Below, one piece after another: positions 34,877 to 44,211 of a DNA stretch of 64,000 nucleotides. Within the stretch, counting starts at the first letter, position 1. Each line of letters begins with the position of its first letter. Origin of the DNA: an uncultured Geobacteraceae bacterium (GTDB lineage: Bacteria > Desulfobacterota > Desulfuromonadia > Geobacterales > Pseudopelobacteraceae); contig CAJAFV010000085.1 of assembly GCA_903939115.1 (NCBI GenBank), positions 1 to 64,000 on the forward strand. The letters are read 5' to 3'. The notes under the pieces are model-generated. The model saw only the letters and a list, made by a program, of their open reading frames with translations, had not been told where the DNA came from and ran no database searches. Position numbers and translations under genes: made by a program.

Positions 34877-36160
34877 ATGAATAACAACAAGGGCTTTACA
34901 TTACTTGAACTGATTGTCACCATGGCGTTAGTAATTGCAGTGGTTATTATCACCGGGACAGCGTTTGAGAAAATTATCAAGAATACGTCGCAAATTGTAT
35001 CTAGCGAAGAAAGCAACATTGAAGGCGTCGTTGGGTTAGAGATGCTGCGGCATGATCTGCAACAGATCGGCTTTGGACTGCCGAATGCGTATGATGTTGC
35101 ACCTCGATATGCCGAAACGGCCTCTGCGCCGGCGAGTCTGTTGAATGATGGACATGGCACAAGTGCTGCGGGTGGTGTGCCACGGGCGGTGGTATCGCTA
35201 GAAAATGTAACTGATACCGCCTATACGACTGGAAATACCTATAATATAATTTCTGGCACTGATTATCTTGCTATCAAAGCCTCAACGGTCGGACGTAGCC
35301 AGGCTTCCAAAAAATGGACGTTTATGACCTATACATCTGTTACCACAAACAAGGTGCCTAACCAGTGGTCGAGCCAAGCCGACAACTTCTCAGCTTCAAA
35401 CAGCGCTATTGTTGTTAATCGAACCTACGCAGCGGATACCGGTTTGGTTACCAACAACCTGGTCTATAACACCTCAACTCCTCTCACCTACTGGACTACC
35501 AACCCCACTGTCCCCCTGACGGACGACTCCTTTTATCCGGCCGCCGCATCGCAAATGTACTACCTGTACGGAATTGACGACGGTAACCTCCGTATGCCGT
35601 TTAACCGGGCCGACTATTTTGTCGCCCGACCTTCAAGCACCTCTGCAATACCAGCAACCTGTGCTTTAGGTACCGGGATACTATATAAAGCCGTCGTAAA
35701 TCATGCTGACGGCACTATGACCTATTTTCCGCTACTCGATTGTGTTGCCGATATGCAGTTGGTCTTCGGATGGGATGTTAAAAATAGTGGTGTAATTGAC
35801 GAATCAAATGCTTATAACACTGACGTTAGCAAAATATCCGTCACTTCAACTATCGGAACGACTGCCGCCCAAATAAAGACGATAATGGAGGACTCCGAAA
35901 GTATTCGTACCAAATTGAAATATGTCAAACTGTATATTATGGTCCAAGAAGGGCGTAAAAAACCTGATTACACAAATACCAATAACTTGATTAATAATAC
36001 CTTGGCTGTTGTTGTTGGCGATGTGGGGCCTAATCCGCCTTCCAACGCTGCTTTAACCAGAGGGTATTCTGCTGCGAATCTCACGACTCTCGGATGGCTT
36101 AACTATCGCTGGAAGATTTATCGTATCGTTGTTCGACCCAAGAACCTTTCATCAAAATAA
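34877..36160 (+). CDS. Minor prepilin, PilW type
   Basis: From ATG 34877 the product has 427 residues. It opens MNNNKG|FTLLELIVTMALV, a class III signal with Glu at +5. An upstream TTG at 34856 keeps the frame but gives a longer leader. The large beta-rich head with several cysteines fits PilW-type minor pilins. It is larger than many PilW proteins (250-400 residues). It lies 23 bases after the PilV-like gene and 15 bases before the PilX-like gene. Confidence 0.75.
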   Translation: MNNNKGFTLLELIVTMALVIAVVIITGTAFEKIIKNTSQIVSSEESNIEGVVGLEMLRHDLQQIGFGLPNAYDVAPRYAETASAPASLLNDGHGTSAAGGVPRAVVSLENVTDTAYTTGNTYNIISGTDYLAIKASTVGRSQASKKWTFMTYTSVTTNKVPNQWSSQADNFSASNSAIVVNRTYAADTGLVTNNLVYNTSTPLTYWTTNPTVPLTDDSFYPAAASQMYYLYGIDDGNLRMPFNRADYFVARPSSTSAIPATCALGTGILYKAVVNHADGTMTYFPLLDCVADMQLVFGWDVKNSGVIDESNAYNTDVSKISVTSTIGTTAAQIKTIMEDSESIRTKLKYVKLYIMVQEGRKKPDYTNTNNLINNTLAVVVGDVGPNPPSNAALTRGYSAANLTTLGWLNYRWKIYRIVVRPKNLSSK

Positions 36161-36175
36161 TAACGGGACTTTTTC

Positions 36176-36829
36176 ATGAAACCGCTAATTAATAATACAG
36201 GTATTGCCCTTGTAACCGCATTGATGCTGACACTGATTTCATTGACAATAGTAATGTATCTGATGACCATGATTACTACTGGAATAAAACAGTCGGGCGC
36301 AAATAAGCGTTATAAAACAGCGCTGGAGGCTGCTTACGGCAGCACCGAACTTGTGACAAATGAGATTTTGCCAACGATATTTTCTACGACATTCGCTTCG
36401 CAGTCGATTAATCCAACTATACCTCTCGGCGGCTTGTACTCGGCCTCACTTCATTTTGCTTCGAACACCGATGCCTGCCTTATGGAAAAACTCACTAAAT
36501 CCTCTTCTCAGTGGACTTGCAATAAAACCAACGAACCTAAAGAGTCTCCGGATTTTAAGATTACCCTTAATTCAGCAAGTTCCGACTCATTCACAGTTTA
36601 TACTAAAATAGTTGAGACTATATGCAGTGATAAGCGAGCATATCCCACTGGCAAATGTACTGGCAGTGATCTTTCCGGGGTTGACCTTGATGGCGGCCAG
36701 GGGACAACTGGTAGTGCAACTGGTATATCCGTTAAAGCGATGCCGGCGGTCTATAGAATAGAAGTGAGGGGAGAAAAGACCACTAATCCGGTTGAGAAAT
36801 CGCAACTGTCTGTATTATATGCTTACTAG
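36176..36829 (+). CDS. Minor pilus-assembly protein, PilX type
   Basis: The 217-residue protein begins MKPLINNTGIALVTALMLTLISL, the PilX_N pattern: a short leader, Gly, then a long hydrophobic helix without the Glu of other prepilins. The mature part has six cysteines in the C-terminal two thirds. As the last gene of the pilY1 cluster, it matches the usual fimT-pilV-pilW-pilX set. No terminator is visible between it and the transposase region. Confidence 0.75.
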   Translation: MKPLINNTGIALVTALMLTLISLTIVMYLMTMITTGIKQSGANKRYKTALEAAYGSTELVTNEILPTIFSTTFASQSINPTIPLGGLYSASLHFASNTDACLMEKLTKSSSQWTCNKTNEPKESPDFKITLNSASSDSFTVYTKIVETICSDKRAYPTGKCTGSDLSGVDLDGGQGTTGSATGISVKAMPAVYRIEVRGEKTTNPVEKSQLSVLYAY

Positions 36830-36895
36830 TCCCATTAAGCTATAAAATGGCATTAATCCACGATCACAGCATATTAAAAACATAGGTCAGACATA

Positions 36896-36914
36896 GGGGT
36901 CAGGCTTGTATTAT
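36896..36914 (+). repeat. Right copy of 19-bp inverted repeat (REP-type)
   Basis: GGGGTCAGGCTTGTATTAT is the reverse complement of 27412-27430 with one mismatch. It lies 27 bases upstream of the Y1 transposase start and so may be the end recognised by that enzyme. Confidence 0.6.
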
Positions 36915-36940
36915 CGCCTTAACTCATGTATGGTGTCCAC

Positions 36941-37888
36941 ATGGCTCGCAAACAACGTATATATTATCCCGGTGCTTTTTATCACATTATCCTGCGTGGC
37001 AACGCGCAGCAGGATGTGTTTTTCGACGATTGTGACCGCTACCGCTTTTTGCTTCTCATGCAGGAAGCTGTTGAAAAGTTCGGTTGCCGTATTCATGCAT
37101 TCTGTTTGATGTCAAATCACATCCATATTGCCTTGCAGGTCGGCAATATTTCACTTTCCCGCGTTATGCAAAACCTCTCGTTTCGGTATACCACCTGGGT
37201 TAATCGCCGCATGAAAAGATCTGGTCATCTTTTTCAAGGGAGATACAAGGCGCTACTTGTTGACGCTGACACATACCTTTGTGAATTGGCCGCCTATATA
37301 CATCTCAATCCTGTGCGGGCGGGTATGGTTGCCAAGCCCGAGGATTACCTCTGGAGCGGCCATCACGCATATCTTCTGGACGGCTATTATCCGTGGTTTA
37401 CATCTGACTATCTGCTCGGTTTGTTTGATTCCAAGAAAGACAAAGCGAGAGAGCTGTACCTGTGCTACGTAGCTGAAAGGATTGGTGATCGCCTTACTGA
37501 TCAGTTCCTTAAAGGGGGTATTGACAGTCGCCTGCTTGGTGAAGAAAGTTTTGTTGAAGAAGCGATGTGCAAGGCTCAGATACTGATGGAGATTAAGCCG
37601 ACACTTGAAGAGATAATTGAGATTGTGAAGGTAATATGCGCTGTTGATGACGAGACACTTTATTCCCTCCATCGGGGCAGGGCTGCGGCAGAAGCCCGCG
37701 CATTCATAGCCTGGGGGGTTGCAGAATATTCTGACTGCACCATCAGCGAGACAGGACGATTGTTTGGCCGTGATGTAACTACGTTAAGCAATTCAATTAT
37801 GCGCTTAAAATTGAAAGCTTGCAGCAATGCGGCAGTTGCCGGTAAAATCGAGGCTGTACGCCAGGCGATCATGAATAAGACCGGCTAA
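36941..37888 (+). mobile_element. REP-associated Y1 tyrosine transposase (TnpA_REP/RAYT-like)
   Basis: The 315-residue product from ATG 36941 has an N-terminal Y1_Tnp domain: GAFYHIILRGN, the HUH-type metal motif NHIHIAL, and AAYIHLNPVRAG. The C-terminal region (about 230-315) has a DnaA_C-like helix-turn-helix. Such proteins are HUH nucleases that process REP sequences as single strands. The gene looks intact. The upstream Met at 36926 is in frame, but MARKQRIYYPG is the usual start. An inverted repeat lies just upstream, with its partner on the other side of the pilus cluster. Confidence 0.85.
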
Positions 37889-37891
37889 ATA

Positions 37892-37939
37892 TTGACATGC
37901 CGGTCCTACAATGTAATACTTATGTAGGTATTACATTGT
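37892..37939 (+). promoter_or_regulatory. Promoter and palindromic operator of the AbrB/PIN toxin-antitoxin pair
   Basis: TTGACA (37892-37897) and TAATAC (37914-37919), 16 bases apart, form a good sigma-70 promoter. A perfect 12-bp inverted repeat, ACAATGTAATAC (37908-37919) and GTATTACATTGT (37928-37939) with an eight-base spacer, overlaps the -10 box and the expected start point. This is the expected layout for autorepression by the antitoxin alone or with the toxin. Confidence 0.8.
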
Positions 37940-37956
37940 GAAAGGAACACGAAGAT

Positions 37957-38187
37957 ATGAGGGTGACAAGTAAGGGGCAGGTAACGATACCAAGTAGCGT
38001 TCGTCAGCGTATGGGAATATTTCCCCATAGTGAGGTAGAATTTGTGGTGGTGGGAAATACAGTTGTTTTACGTACTGTTGAAGGCGAAAAAAGTAGAGGA
38101 AAGAAGTTGGTTGAAACACTGCGTGGACGCGCCACGGTGCGGATGACAACCGATGAAATAATGGCGTTTACGCGGGGTGAGGGTTGA
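37957..38187 (+). CDS. AbrB/SpoVT-fold antitoxin
   Basis: The 76-residue product starts MRVTSKGQVTIPSSVRQRMGI, the canonical swapped-hairpin AbrB DNA-binding sequence of VapB-type antitoxins. The C-terminal tail (about 45-76) is charged and would wrap the toxin. AAAGGA precedes the ATG. It overlaps the PIN toxin by four bases and sits under a palindromic operator it probably binds. Confidence 0.9.
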   Translation: MRVTSKGQVTIPSSVRQRMGIFPHSEVEFVVVGNTVVLRTVEGEKSRGKKLVETLRGRATVRMTTDEIMAFTRGEG

Positions 38188-38594
38188 ATACGACCGACGT
38201 CCTTGTGGATAGCAATATTTTACTTGATCTGTTGGAGGAAGACCCCTATTGGTTCGAATGGTCGTCAACGCAACTGCAAAAAGCGGCTGATCGCTGCACA
38301 TTGATCATTAATCCAATTATCTACGCTGAAATTTCGGTAGGGTTTCATCGTATTGAAGAATTGGAAGAAGCTCTGCCTTTGGATTATTTCCAAAGAAGAC
38401 CGATTCCATGGGAAGCTGCTTTCCTTGCCGGAAAATGTTTTATACGCTACCGCAAGTTTGGAGGAACGAAGCGCTCACCATTGCCGGATTTCTTTATTGG
38501 TGCACATGCAGCTATTTCGGGGCTAACTCTTTTGACTCGCGATGCTGCGCGATATCGCACATATTTCCCCTCGCTTAAACTTATCACTCCTTAA
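38184..38594 (+). CDS. PIN-domain ribonuclease toxin (VapC-like)
   Basis: The 136-residue PIN protein starts at TTG 38184, overlapping the antitoxin stop (TTGA). The four acidic catalytic positions are visible: Asp in VLVDSNILLDLL, Glu in PIIYAEISVGF, Asp in SPLPDFFIGAHA, and Asp in LLTRDAARY. PIN toxins cleave RNA, often initiator tRNA or rRNA, when the antitoxin is degraded. It is complete and apparently active. The pair lies directly after the transposase and may be part of mobile DNA. Confidence 0.9.
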   Translation: MNTTDVLVDSNILLDLLEEDPYWFEWSSTQLQKAADRCTLIINPIIYAEISVGFHRIEELEEALPLDYFQRRPIPWEAAFLAGKCFIRYRKFGGTKRSPLPDFFIGAHAAISGLTLLTRDAARYRTYFPSLKLITP

Positions 38595-38659
38595 ACTGCA
38601 GTTGCCTCAAACTGCTCGCGACACAAAGATATTGACTCACTCGCACTGGAAAGTTAACC

Positions 38660-40600
38660 GTGAATAAACATCTTCAAACTACCGCAATGGTAATTCTTGT
38701 CCTGATCGGTAACATTTTTTTTGCCTCGCCGTTACTCTCCATTTACAACTTTACTCACATCGAGAATAAAGAGCTTAAAGAAGATACCCTTCAGGTCAGA
38801 AATCTAATCAATGCTGAGGCACAGCAACTTAATGTCACGGCCGGTGATTATGCGGGACGGGGAGATGCCTATGCCTTCATGCAACACAGCAACCCGGAAT
38901 TCATATCCGCCAGTCTGGGAGAGACATTTTATTCGAAACTCCATTTGAACCTGTTCTGCATGATTGCTGATGACGGAAAGATTATTTTTAGTAGGGCCAA
39001 TGATTACATCAACGACTTGCAAGTTCCTTTCCCATCTTCGTTCCTTACTCATCTAAAGCCAGGCAGTCTGCTGCTAAAGCATGAATCCCCGAAAAGCAGC
39101 GTTACAGGTTATATATCGCTCCCAGAAGGCCTGCTGATCGTAGCTTCTCGACCGATCCTGACGACTGGGTACCAAGGTCCTTCAAGGGGCACACTGATAA
39201 TCGGCCGTTTTTTTGGGCGGGATGAAACGTTGAGAATGAGCGATCTGCTCGGCTATAGAATTGAGGTGCTCAACGCTGTTTCAAACGACAAGAACCCGAC
39301 CTTCCGGGACAACCTGTTACGTCTTTCCGGGCAAGACCACGTACTGCTGCAAGCCACACAGGGCGAGCGTAATATCGGCTATGTCCAACTGACTGACATC
39401 TACGGGCAGGTCGCAGGACTTGTCAAACTCGAAAAATCACGCGCCATCTATCATGAGGCTAAGCGGACGGCGTGGTTCATTATTCTGCTGTACTGTTCAT
39501 TATGCTTGACTGTAACCGTCATTTACCTGTCGTTGCGCACTAAGCTGGTTATTGTTCGTCGCAGTGAGCAGGAGACAAAGAATCAGCTCCATTCGTTCAT
39601 TGAACTTGCCGTAGACGGCATCTTCAGCATCAACAGTGCCGGCCATATCCTCAAGGTAAATTCCAAGGTATGCGATATGACCGGTTATTCTGCAGCCGAA
39701 TTGCTGACTATGCGCTTCGGTCCGCTGTTTGAAGAAGAAACAACGGGAAAGCAGACGATTGAAGAACTGCTGAGCAAAGGGAGTAGTAATAGTATCGAGA
39801 AGGTCCTCATCCGCAAGGATGGTCGACACATTTACGTGGAACTCACATCCAAGAAGATGCCGGATGGTACTCTCCAATGCTTTATGCGGGATGTTTCAGT
39901 TCGTAAAGCCATGGAACAGGAACGGCTTGATTTCCAGGCCCACATGAACAATATAGCTGTCGAGGTTTCTATTGCAGAAGAGCGGGAGCGCAACCGGATT
40001 GCAGGAGAACTTCACGATCAGGTTGGACCGAACCTGCTACTGGGTGCATTGACAATAGATCAGCTACAGACTCGCCTGGCCGATTCTACATACGATAGCG
40101 AGTTTGAAGCTGCAAAGAAGTTCATCACTCAGGCAATTGGCGATATCAGGTCGCTGACATTCCAGCTCCGTCCGCCGATTCTGGCAAGCGCCGGCCTTGA
40201 AGCGGCACTGAAATGGCTTGCCCAGGACTACGAGCAACTGTATGGGGTTCATGTAAAAGTACAGCATGGAGCCACCTCGATCCCTCTGGAGTATGGCGTT
40301 CGTGTGACGCTGTTCCATGCTGTGCGTGAGCTGCTTTTGAATGTTGTGAAGCATGCTGCAGCACAGCACGTGACGATTACCATCGATAAGAATCCTGACA
40401 TTCTTGCCGTTACTGTTGAGGATGACGGTGCCGGTTTCCCTGTCTCTGAAAACAATTCGACTCATTCAAACAGTTTCGGACTTTTCAACATACAGCAGAA
40501 GGTCAATTATCTTGGCGGGCAGATGCATATTGATTCCTTGCCGGGGCGCGGCACCAGAATTTCGATTACAGTCCCCTATGAGACAGTCACGTTAGCCTGA
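38660..40600 (+). CDS. Sensor histidine kinase with CHASE4-like, PAS and HisKA_3 domains
   Basis: The 646-residue kinase has a first membrane helix at about 8-30 and a periplasmic region of about 240 residues like CHASE4 (NAEAQQLNVTAGDYAGRGDAYAF). A second helix (about 271-292) and a PAS domain (about 308-415) follow. The NarX/DegS-type dimerisation domain has its phospho-His near residue 452 in RIAGELHDQVGPNLL. A short HATPase (VKHAAAQHVTI, DDGAGF) ends it. The start is GTG with GGAAAG upstream. A NarL-type regulator follows after 27 bases and is the likely partner. Confidence 0.88.
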   Translation: MNKHLQTTAMVILVLIGNIFFASPLLSIYNFTHIENKELKEDTLQVRNLINAEAQQLNVTAGDYAGRGDAYAFMQHSNPEFISASLGETFYSKLHLNLFCMIADDGKIIFSRANDYINDLQVPFPSSFLTHLKPGSLLLKHESPKSSVTGYISLPEGLLIVASRPILTTGYQGPSRGTLIIGRFFGRDETLRMSDLLGYRIEVLNAVSNDKNPTFRDNLLRLSGQDHVLLQATQGERNIGYVQLTDIYGQVAGLVKLEKSRAIYHEAKRTAWFIILLYCSLCLTVTVIYLSLRTKLVIVRRSEQETKNQLHSFIELAVDGIFSINSAGHILKVNSKVCDMTGYSAAELLTMRFGPLFEEETTGKQTIEELLSKGSSNSIEKVLIRKDGRHIYVELTSKKMPDGTLQCFMRDVSVRKAMEQERLDFQAHMNNIAVEVSIAEERERNRIAGELHDQVGPNLLLGALTIDQLQTRLADSTYDSEFEAAKKFITQAIGDIRSLTFQLRPPILASAGLEAALKWLAQDYEQLYGVHVKVQHGATSIPLEYGVRVTLFHAVRELLLNVVKHAAAQHVTITIDKNPDILAVTVEDDGAGFPVSENNSTHSNSFGLFNIQQKVNYLGGQMHIDSLPGRGTRISITVPYETVTLA

Positions 40601-40627
40601 ATTGCAGCATGAAGAGGAGTTTACCGA

Positions 40628-41278
40628 ATGAGCCTGAACCTGCTTGTTGTCGATGACCATGCTATTTTTCGTGAAGGCTTGAAAAGCTTGATTGAGAAAG
40701 AGCCGGACATGGTGGTAGTCGGAGAGGCCGGCAACGGAACAGATGCGGTCCGGCTTGCGCTTGAACTGCGGCCAGATGTCGTCATCATGGATATAAGCAT
40801 GCCGGACATGAACGGCATAGAGGCAACCCGGAGGATCGAAGCCGAGTTACCAAAAACCAGGGTGCTCGTTCTTTCCATGGAATCAGACAGGCGTTTTATC
40901 GTGGAAGTGCTGGATGCCGGGGCCTCGGGATACATCATGAAAGAGACTGTTTTTTTGGAACTGGCTACTGCCATCCGCACGGTCGCTAATAATGAGACAT
41001 ACCTTGGGCCACGGATAACGGAGTTGATACTGAAAGATTATCTTAAGAGAATACCTGATAAAATGCCTTTGACATTTGAGTCACTGACGACCAGAGAGCG
41101 GGAGATCATACAACTGATAGCCGATGGCCAGAACTCCAAAGAGCTTGCACACCAATTCGGAGTCAGCATAAAAACCATTGAAGTACACCGCCACAATATC
41201 ATGAAAAAACTGAATCTCAACAGTGTAGCCTCTCTGACCAAATACGCACTTCGGGAAGGTTTGACGTCATCCTGCTGA
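40628..41278 (+). CDS. NarL/FixJ-family response regulator
   Basis: The 216-residue regulator has a receiver domain (LLVVDDHAIFREGLKSL; phospho-Asp near 54 in VVIMDISMPDMNG; Lys in GYIMKETVF) and a LuxR-type helix-turn-helix (LTTREREIIQLIADGQNSKE through TIEVHRHNIMKKLNL). It pairs with the HisKA_3 kinase just upstream, the usual arrangement of NarXL/DegSU-type systems. Target genes are not visible from sequence. Confidence 0.92.
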   Translation: MSLNLLVVDDHAIFREGLKSLIEKEPDMVVVGEAGNGTDAVRLALELRPDVVIMDISMPDMNGIEATRRIEAELPKTRVLVLSMESDRRFIVEVLDAGASGYIMKETVFLELATAIRTVANNETYLGPRITELILKDYLKRIPDKMPLTFESLTTREREIIQLIADGQNSKELAHQFGVSIKTIEVHRHNIMKKLNLNSVASLTKYALREGLTSSC

Positions 41279-41406
41279 ACTTGTTGTTTTTCACCCATGT
41301 GCTGTTAATTCAGAAGCATCTGATAAAGTAATCTGGTGATTTTTGTCCGTGCAGATGCTATAGTCCTGTCCGAAATAGTTAAGACTTCTTATGCGGAGCA
41401 CAACAC

Positions 41407-42624
41407 ATGGCACAGCAAAATATTTATCTGGTAGGAGCCGGCTTTACCGGCTGGGACGGTTTCCCGGCCAAGGCGCTGGAGATCATTGAATCGGCCGAAA
41501 TTATGATCGGCCATCAACGTCATCTGGATATTTTCCCGAATTTTTCAGGTCTAAAAAAAGAGCTCGGTGATCTTTCCGAACTCATCGATTTTCTTAAAAA
41601 AACTGAGCAGTTGGTGGTTCTGCTCGCCTCGGGTGATCCGACTTTTTTTGGGATTTCACGCTTTCTGCTCCGCAACCTCCCCAAAGAACGCATCGAAATA
41701 TTCCCCAATGTAACCAGCATGCAGTACGCCTTCGCCAGAATTAAAGAGCCGTGGGACGACGGTATTTTTGTTTCCGTTCATGGCAGAGGAATGCATCAGG
41801 CAATAGACAAAATTATTGCCGCCGAAAAAGCCTGCGTTCTGACTGACAAAACGAACACACCTGCAGCCATCGCAACGGAACTGATCGGGAGAGGAGCAGA
41901 AGGTTATGAAGCGTGGCTCTGCGAAGATCTGGGGATGCCGACCGAGGCTTTTACCAAGACAACTGTGCGCGGCCTGCTTGATATCGCTGCATCCGAGCTG
42001 AACATCCTGATTCTGATCCGCACCTACGAACCAAACCTCGTTCACTACCCGCTCATCGGCATTGATGACGACGAGTTCCACACTTCCAAAAAACTGATTA
42101 CCAAACAGGAAGTGCGTGCTGTCACCCTGGCTAAACTCCAGCTGCAGAATGATCTTGTCCTCTGGGATATCGGCGCCGGAAGTTGTTCGGTGTCAATCGA
42201 GGCCTCCAATCTGATGCCGGGCGGTCGTATTTTTGCCGTGGAAAAAAATCCCCAATGCATCGGGTTTATCACAGACAATCTGAAAAAATTCTGCACGCGC
42301 AATATAAAACTGATCGAAGCATATGCCCCGGACGGATTGGACGATCTGCCTGACCCTGATCGGGTTTTCATCGGAGGAGCCGGAGGCAAGCTGGATGAGA
42401 TAATCGACATTGTTTCACTGCGTCTCCGACCGGAAGGTGTTGTCGTGATCAATGCCATAACCCTGGACACCCTTACCAGAGCGGTCGAGTTTCTTGAAGA
42501 CCATGGTTTTACGGTTGAAGCGTCCTGCATCAATGTGGCTAAAACGCGCAACCTGACGGAATACAAGATGTTTGAAGCCCAGAACCCGGTATATGTCATT
42601 TCTGCCCGGAAGGGTGGCGAATAG
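41407..42624 (+). CDS. cbiET: Precorrin-6Y / cobalt-precorrin C5,C15-methyltransferase (CbiE-CbiT fusion)
   Basis: The 405-residue fusion starts with a CbiE-type tetrapyrrole methylase (about 1-205; YLVGAGFTGWDGF, LLASGDPTFFGI, ISVHGRGMHQ-like). CbiT follows (about 215-405), with the SAM motif DLVLWDIGAGSCSVSIEA and VFIGGAGGKLDEI. It methylates C5 and C15 and decarboxylates the acetate side chain at C12 in corrin synthesis. The protein corresponds to aerobic CobL but also occurs in anaerobic pathways. Its stop overlaps the next gene's GTG by one base. I see no cobalamin riboswitch upstream. Confidence 0.92.
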   Translation: MAQQNIYLVGAGFTGWDGFPAKALEIIESAEIMIGHQRHLDIFPNFSGLKKELGDLSELIDFLKKTEQLVVLLASGDPTFFGISRFLLRNLPKERIEIFPNVTSMQYAFARIKEPWDDGIFVSVHGRGMHQAIDKIIAAEKACVLTDKTNTPAAIATELIGRGAEGYEAWLCEDLGMPTEAFTKTTVRGLLDIAASELNILILIRTYEPNLVHYPLIGIDDDEFHTSKKLITKQEVRAVTLAKLQLQNDLVLWDIGAGSCSVSIEASNLMPGGRIFAVEKNPQCIGFITDNLKKFCTRNIKLIEAYAPDGLDDLPDPDRVFIGGAGGKLDEIIDIVSLRLRPEGVVVINAITLDTLTRAVEFLEDHGFTVEASCINVAKTRNLTEYKMFEAQNPVYVISARKGGE

Positions 42625-43322
42625 TGGCAATTATTTATGCGGTTGGAGTCGGTCCGGGTGATCCGGAACTGTTAACGCGTAAGGCGGAACGGATCCTGAG
42701 GAGTGTTGATGTAATCCTCGCTCCGGTATCAAATCCTACGGAAGCGAGTGTGGCGCTCGGAACAATTCGAGAATTTATTGACGAGGAGCGTCAGGAGATT
42801 GTCGTTCACCTATTTCCGATGACTTCCGACAAGACCCGCCTGATCCCCGCCTGGCAGGATGCGGCGACTTTGATCGCCGCTCATGCAGAAGCGGGACGGT
42901 CTGTCGCCTTCATTACGATCGGCGATCCACTCTTCTACTCCACGTTTATCTACCTGCTGCGTCTCTTTCGCGAACAGTGGCCGCTTATTCCGCTCGAGAT
43001 TGTCCCCGGAATTTCAAGTATCAACGCCGCAGCAGCTTGTGCAGGACTTCCGCTTGTTGAGGCCGATGAAAAAATGGCGGTAATTCCCGCAACTGCCGGA
43101 ATAGTACAGATAAAGGCGGCTCTGGATCACTTCGAAACGGTTGTGCTGCTTAAAGTGAAACCGCTCCACTCTGACATTATTGAGCTTATTCGTACAACCG
43201 GTCGGGAACAGCGTACTGTCTTTGTCGAACGGGTCGGCAGTCCCCGCCAGAAGGTTCTGACTGATTTCAGTGAAATATCCGCACACACACCGGACTATCT
43301 GTCGCTGATGATTATCAAATAA
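42624..43322 (+). CDS. cbiL: Precorrin-2 / cobalt-factor II C20-methyltransferase
   Basis: The 232-residue SAM-dependent tetrapyrrole methylase has the family pattern VGVGPGDPELLTRKAERIL, ITIGDPLFYSTFIYL and EIVPGISSINAAAACAGLPL. FPMTSDK and APVSNP are typical of CbiL/CobI. It adds the C20 methyl group in B12 ring formation. The GTG start overlaps the cbiET stop (TAGTG), so the two are coupled. Other cob genes are not in the window. Confidence 0.88.
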   Translation: MAIIYAVGVGPGDPELLTRKAERILRSVDVILAPVSNPTEASVALGTIREFIDEERQEIVVHLFPMTSDKTRLIPAWQDAATLIAAHAEAGRSVAFITIGDPLFYSTFIYLLRLFREQWPLIPLEIVPGISSINAAAACAGLPLVEADEKMAVIPATAGIVQIKAALDHFETVVLLKVKPLHSDIIELIRTTGREQRTVFVERVGSPRQKVLTDFSEISAHTPDYLSLMIIK

Positions 43323-43334
43323 TTCCAGCGGTTA

Positions 43335-44195
43335 TTATTCGGGCTTCGGCGATCTGCTCAGCTTTCCTAACCGATACTGCTCCTCGAAATATCCCCGCAC
43401 CTTGTTCGGATCAAAATCCAGGAAGGTCCCCCCGGAAGCGAAATGCTGGATGAAGACCCGCCCCACCGCATAGGAAAGTGCTCCGTTCACCGCCGGCATG
43501 GCTGCGATCGAAAAGGCTCCGATAAACGGGACCAGTTTGGCACTGCTTGCCGCCAGATACGCACTATTGATTCCGCTTGCAAGTATGGCGATGGCAGATT
43601 TGGATCGCTGCGAGTCAAAGGGAATATTGTAAAGGGCACAGAGTTTTCTCAGCATCAGCAGCTGCATCGCCATGAACCCCGCCATATCCACCAGTGGCAA
43701 CGGAATCAATCCTGTTGCGGCAGACAGAGCCGAATATTTGTACACTGCGGCCATGGCGCTCTGGAACGGCTCATCCTTTTCCTTGTTCTTTTCCCCGAGC
43801 TCCTGTTCATGTGACCCCACAGGTACCTCCGCAGCAACGGTGTCTGGAGCAGCCGACTCTGCCGCGTACTCCATCGCGGCCACCTCCATCGCAGACAACT
43901 CTCTTCCGGCAACAGGTTCCTGCAGTTCAGTCGCTGTCAAAGCATCGTGCGGAAGCGACTCGCCCCCCAACTCCTCCTTGTCCTTATCCGCAGACTCCTG
44001 ATCAAATGGCTCAACGGAGATCACTGTTGTAACGGCGTCAGAAGCCGTTACTGGAGCTTCAACCCCAGTTACAGCCTCCGGTATTGCGGCAGTGATCTCT
44101 TTCAGGTCCGCCGTCTCTGGCGCCTCTTCCTGGAGCATCTCGTAGATCCGCTTCCTGGTCCGTTGTATCTTTACTTTTTCTGCGGGCTCGCTCAT
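43335..44195 (-). CDS. DUF697-type membrane protein with acidic N-terminal region
   Basis: From ATG 44195 (GGAG upstream) the product has 286 residues. The first 125 or so are acidic and Glu/Ala-rich, probably disordered. Then comes a hydrophobic domain like DUF697: AVYKYSALSAATGLIPLPLVDM, LLMLRKLCALYNIP, and SAIAILASGINSAYLAAS, ending in a short helical tail. DUF697 domains occur in membrane-associated GTPases and in cell-envelope proteins. It begins 16 bases after the ParA-like gene, so the two probably act together. Confidence 0.65.
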   Translation of the reverse strand: MSEPAEKVKIQRTRKRIYEMLQEEAPETADLKEITAAIPEAVTGVEAPVTASDAVTTVISVEPFDQESADKDKEELGGESLPHDALTATELQEPVAGRELSAMEVAAMEYAAESAAPDTVAAEVPVGSHEQELGEKNKEKDEPFQSAMAAVYKYSALSAATGLIPLPLVDMAGFMAMQLLMLRKLCALYNIPFDSQRSKSAIAILASGINSAYLAASSAKLVPFIGAFSIAAMPAVNGALSYAVGRVFIQHFASGGTFLDFDPNKVRGYFEEQYRLGKLSRSPKPE

Positions 44196-44211
44196 GGCAA
44201 CTCCAATAGTA

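Noticed and set aside
36830-36850. Small inverted repeat CCATT/AATGG after the PilX-like gene considered as a terminator.
   Set aside because: Only five base pairs, no GC-rich stem and no T-run.
41279-41406. Looked for a cobalamin riboswitch upstream of cbiET.
   Set aside because: The 128-base gap lacks the conserved B12 box and the paired helices, and it is short for the full structure.
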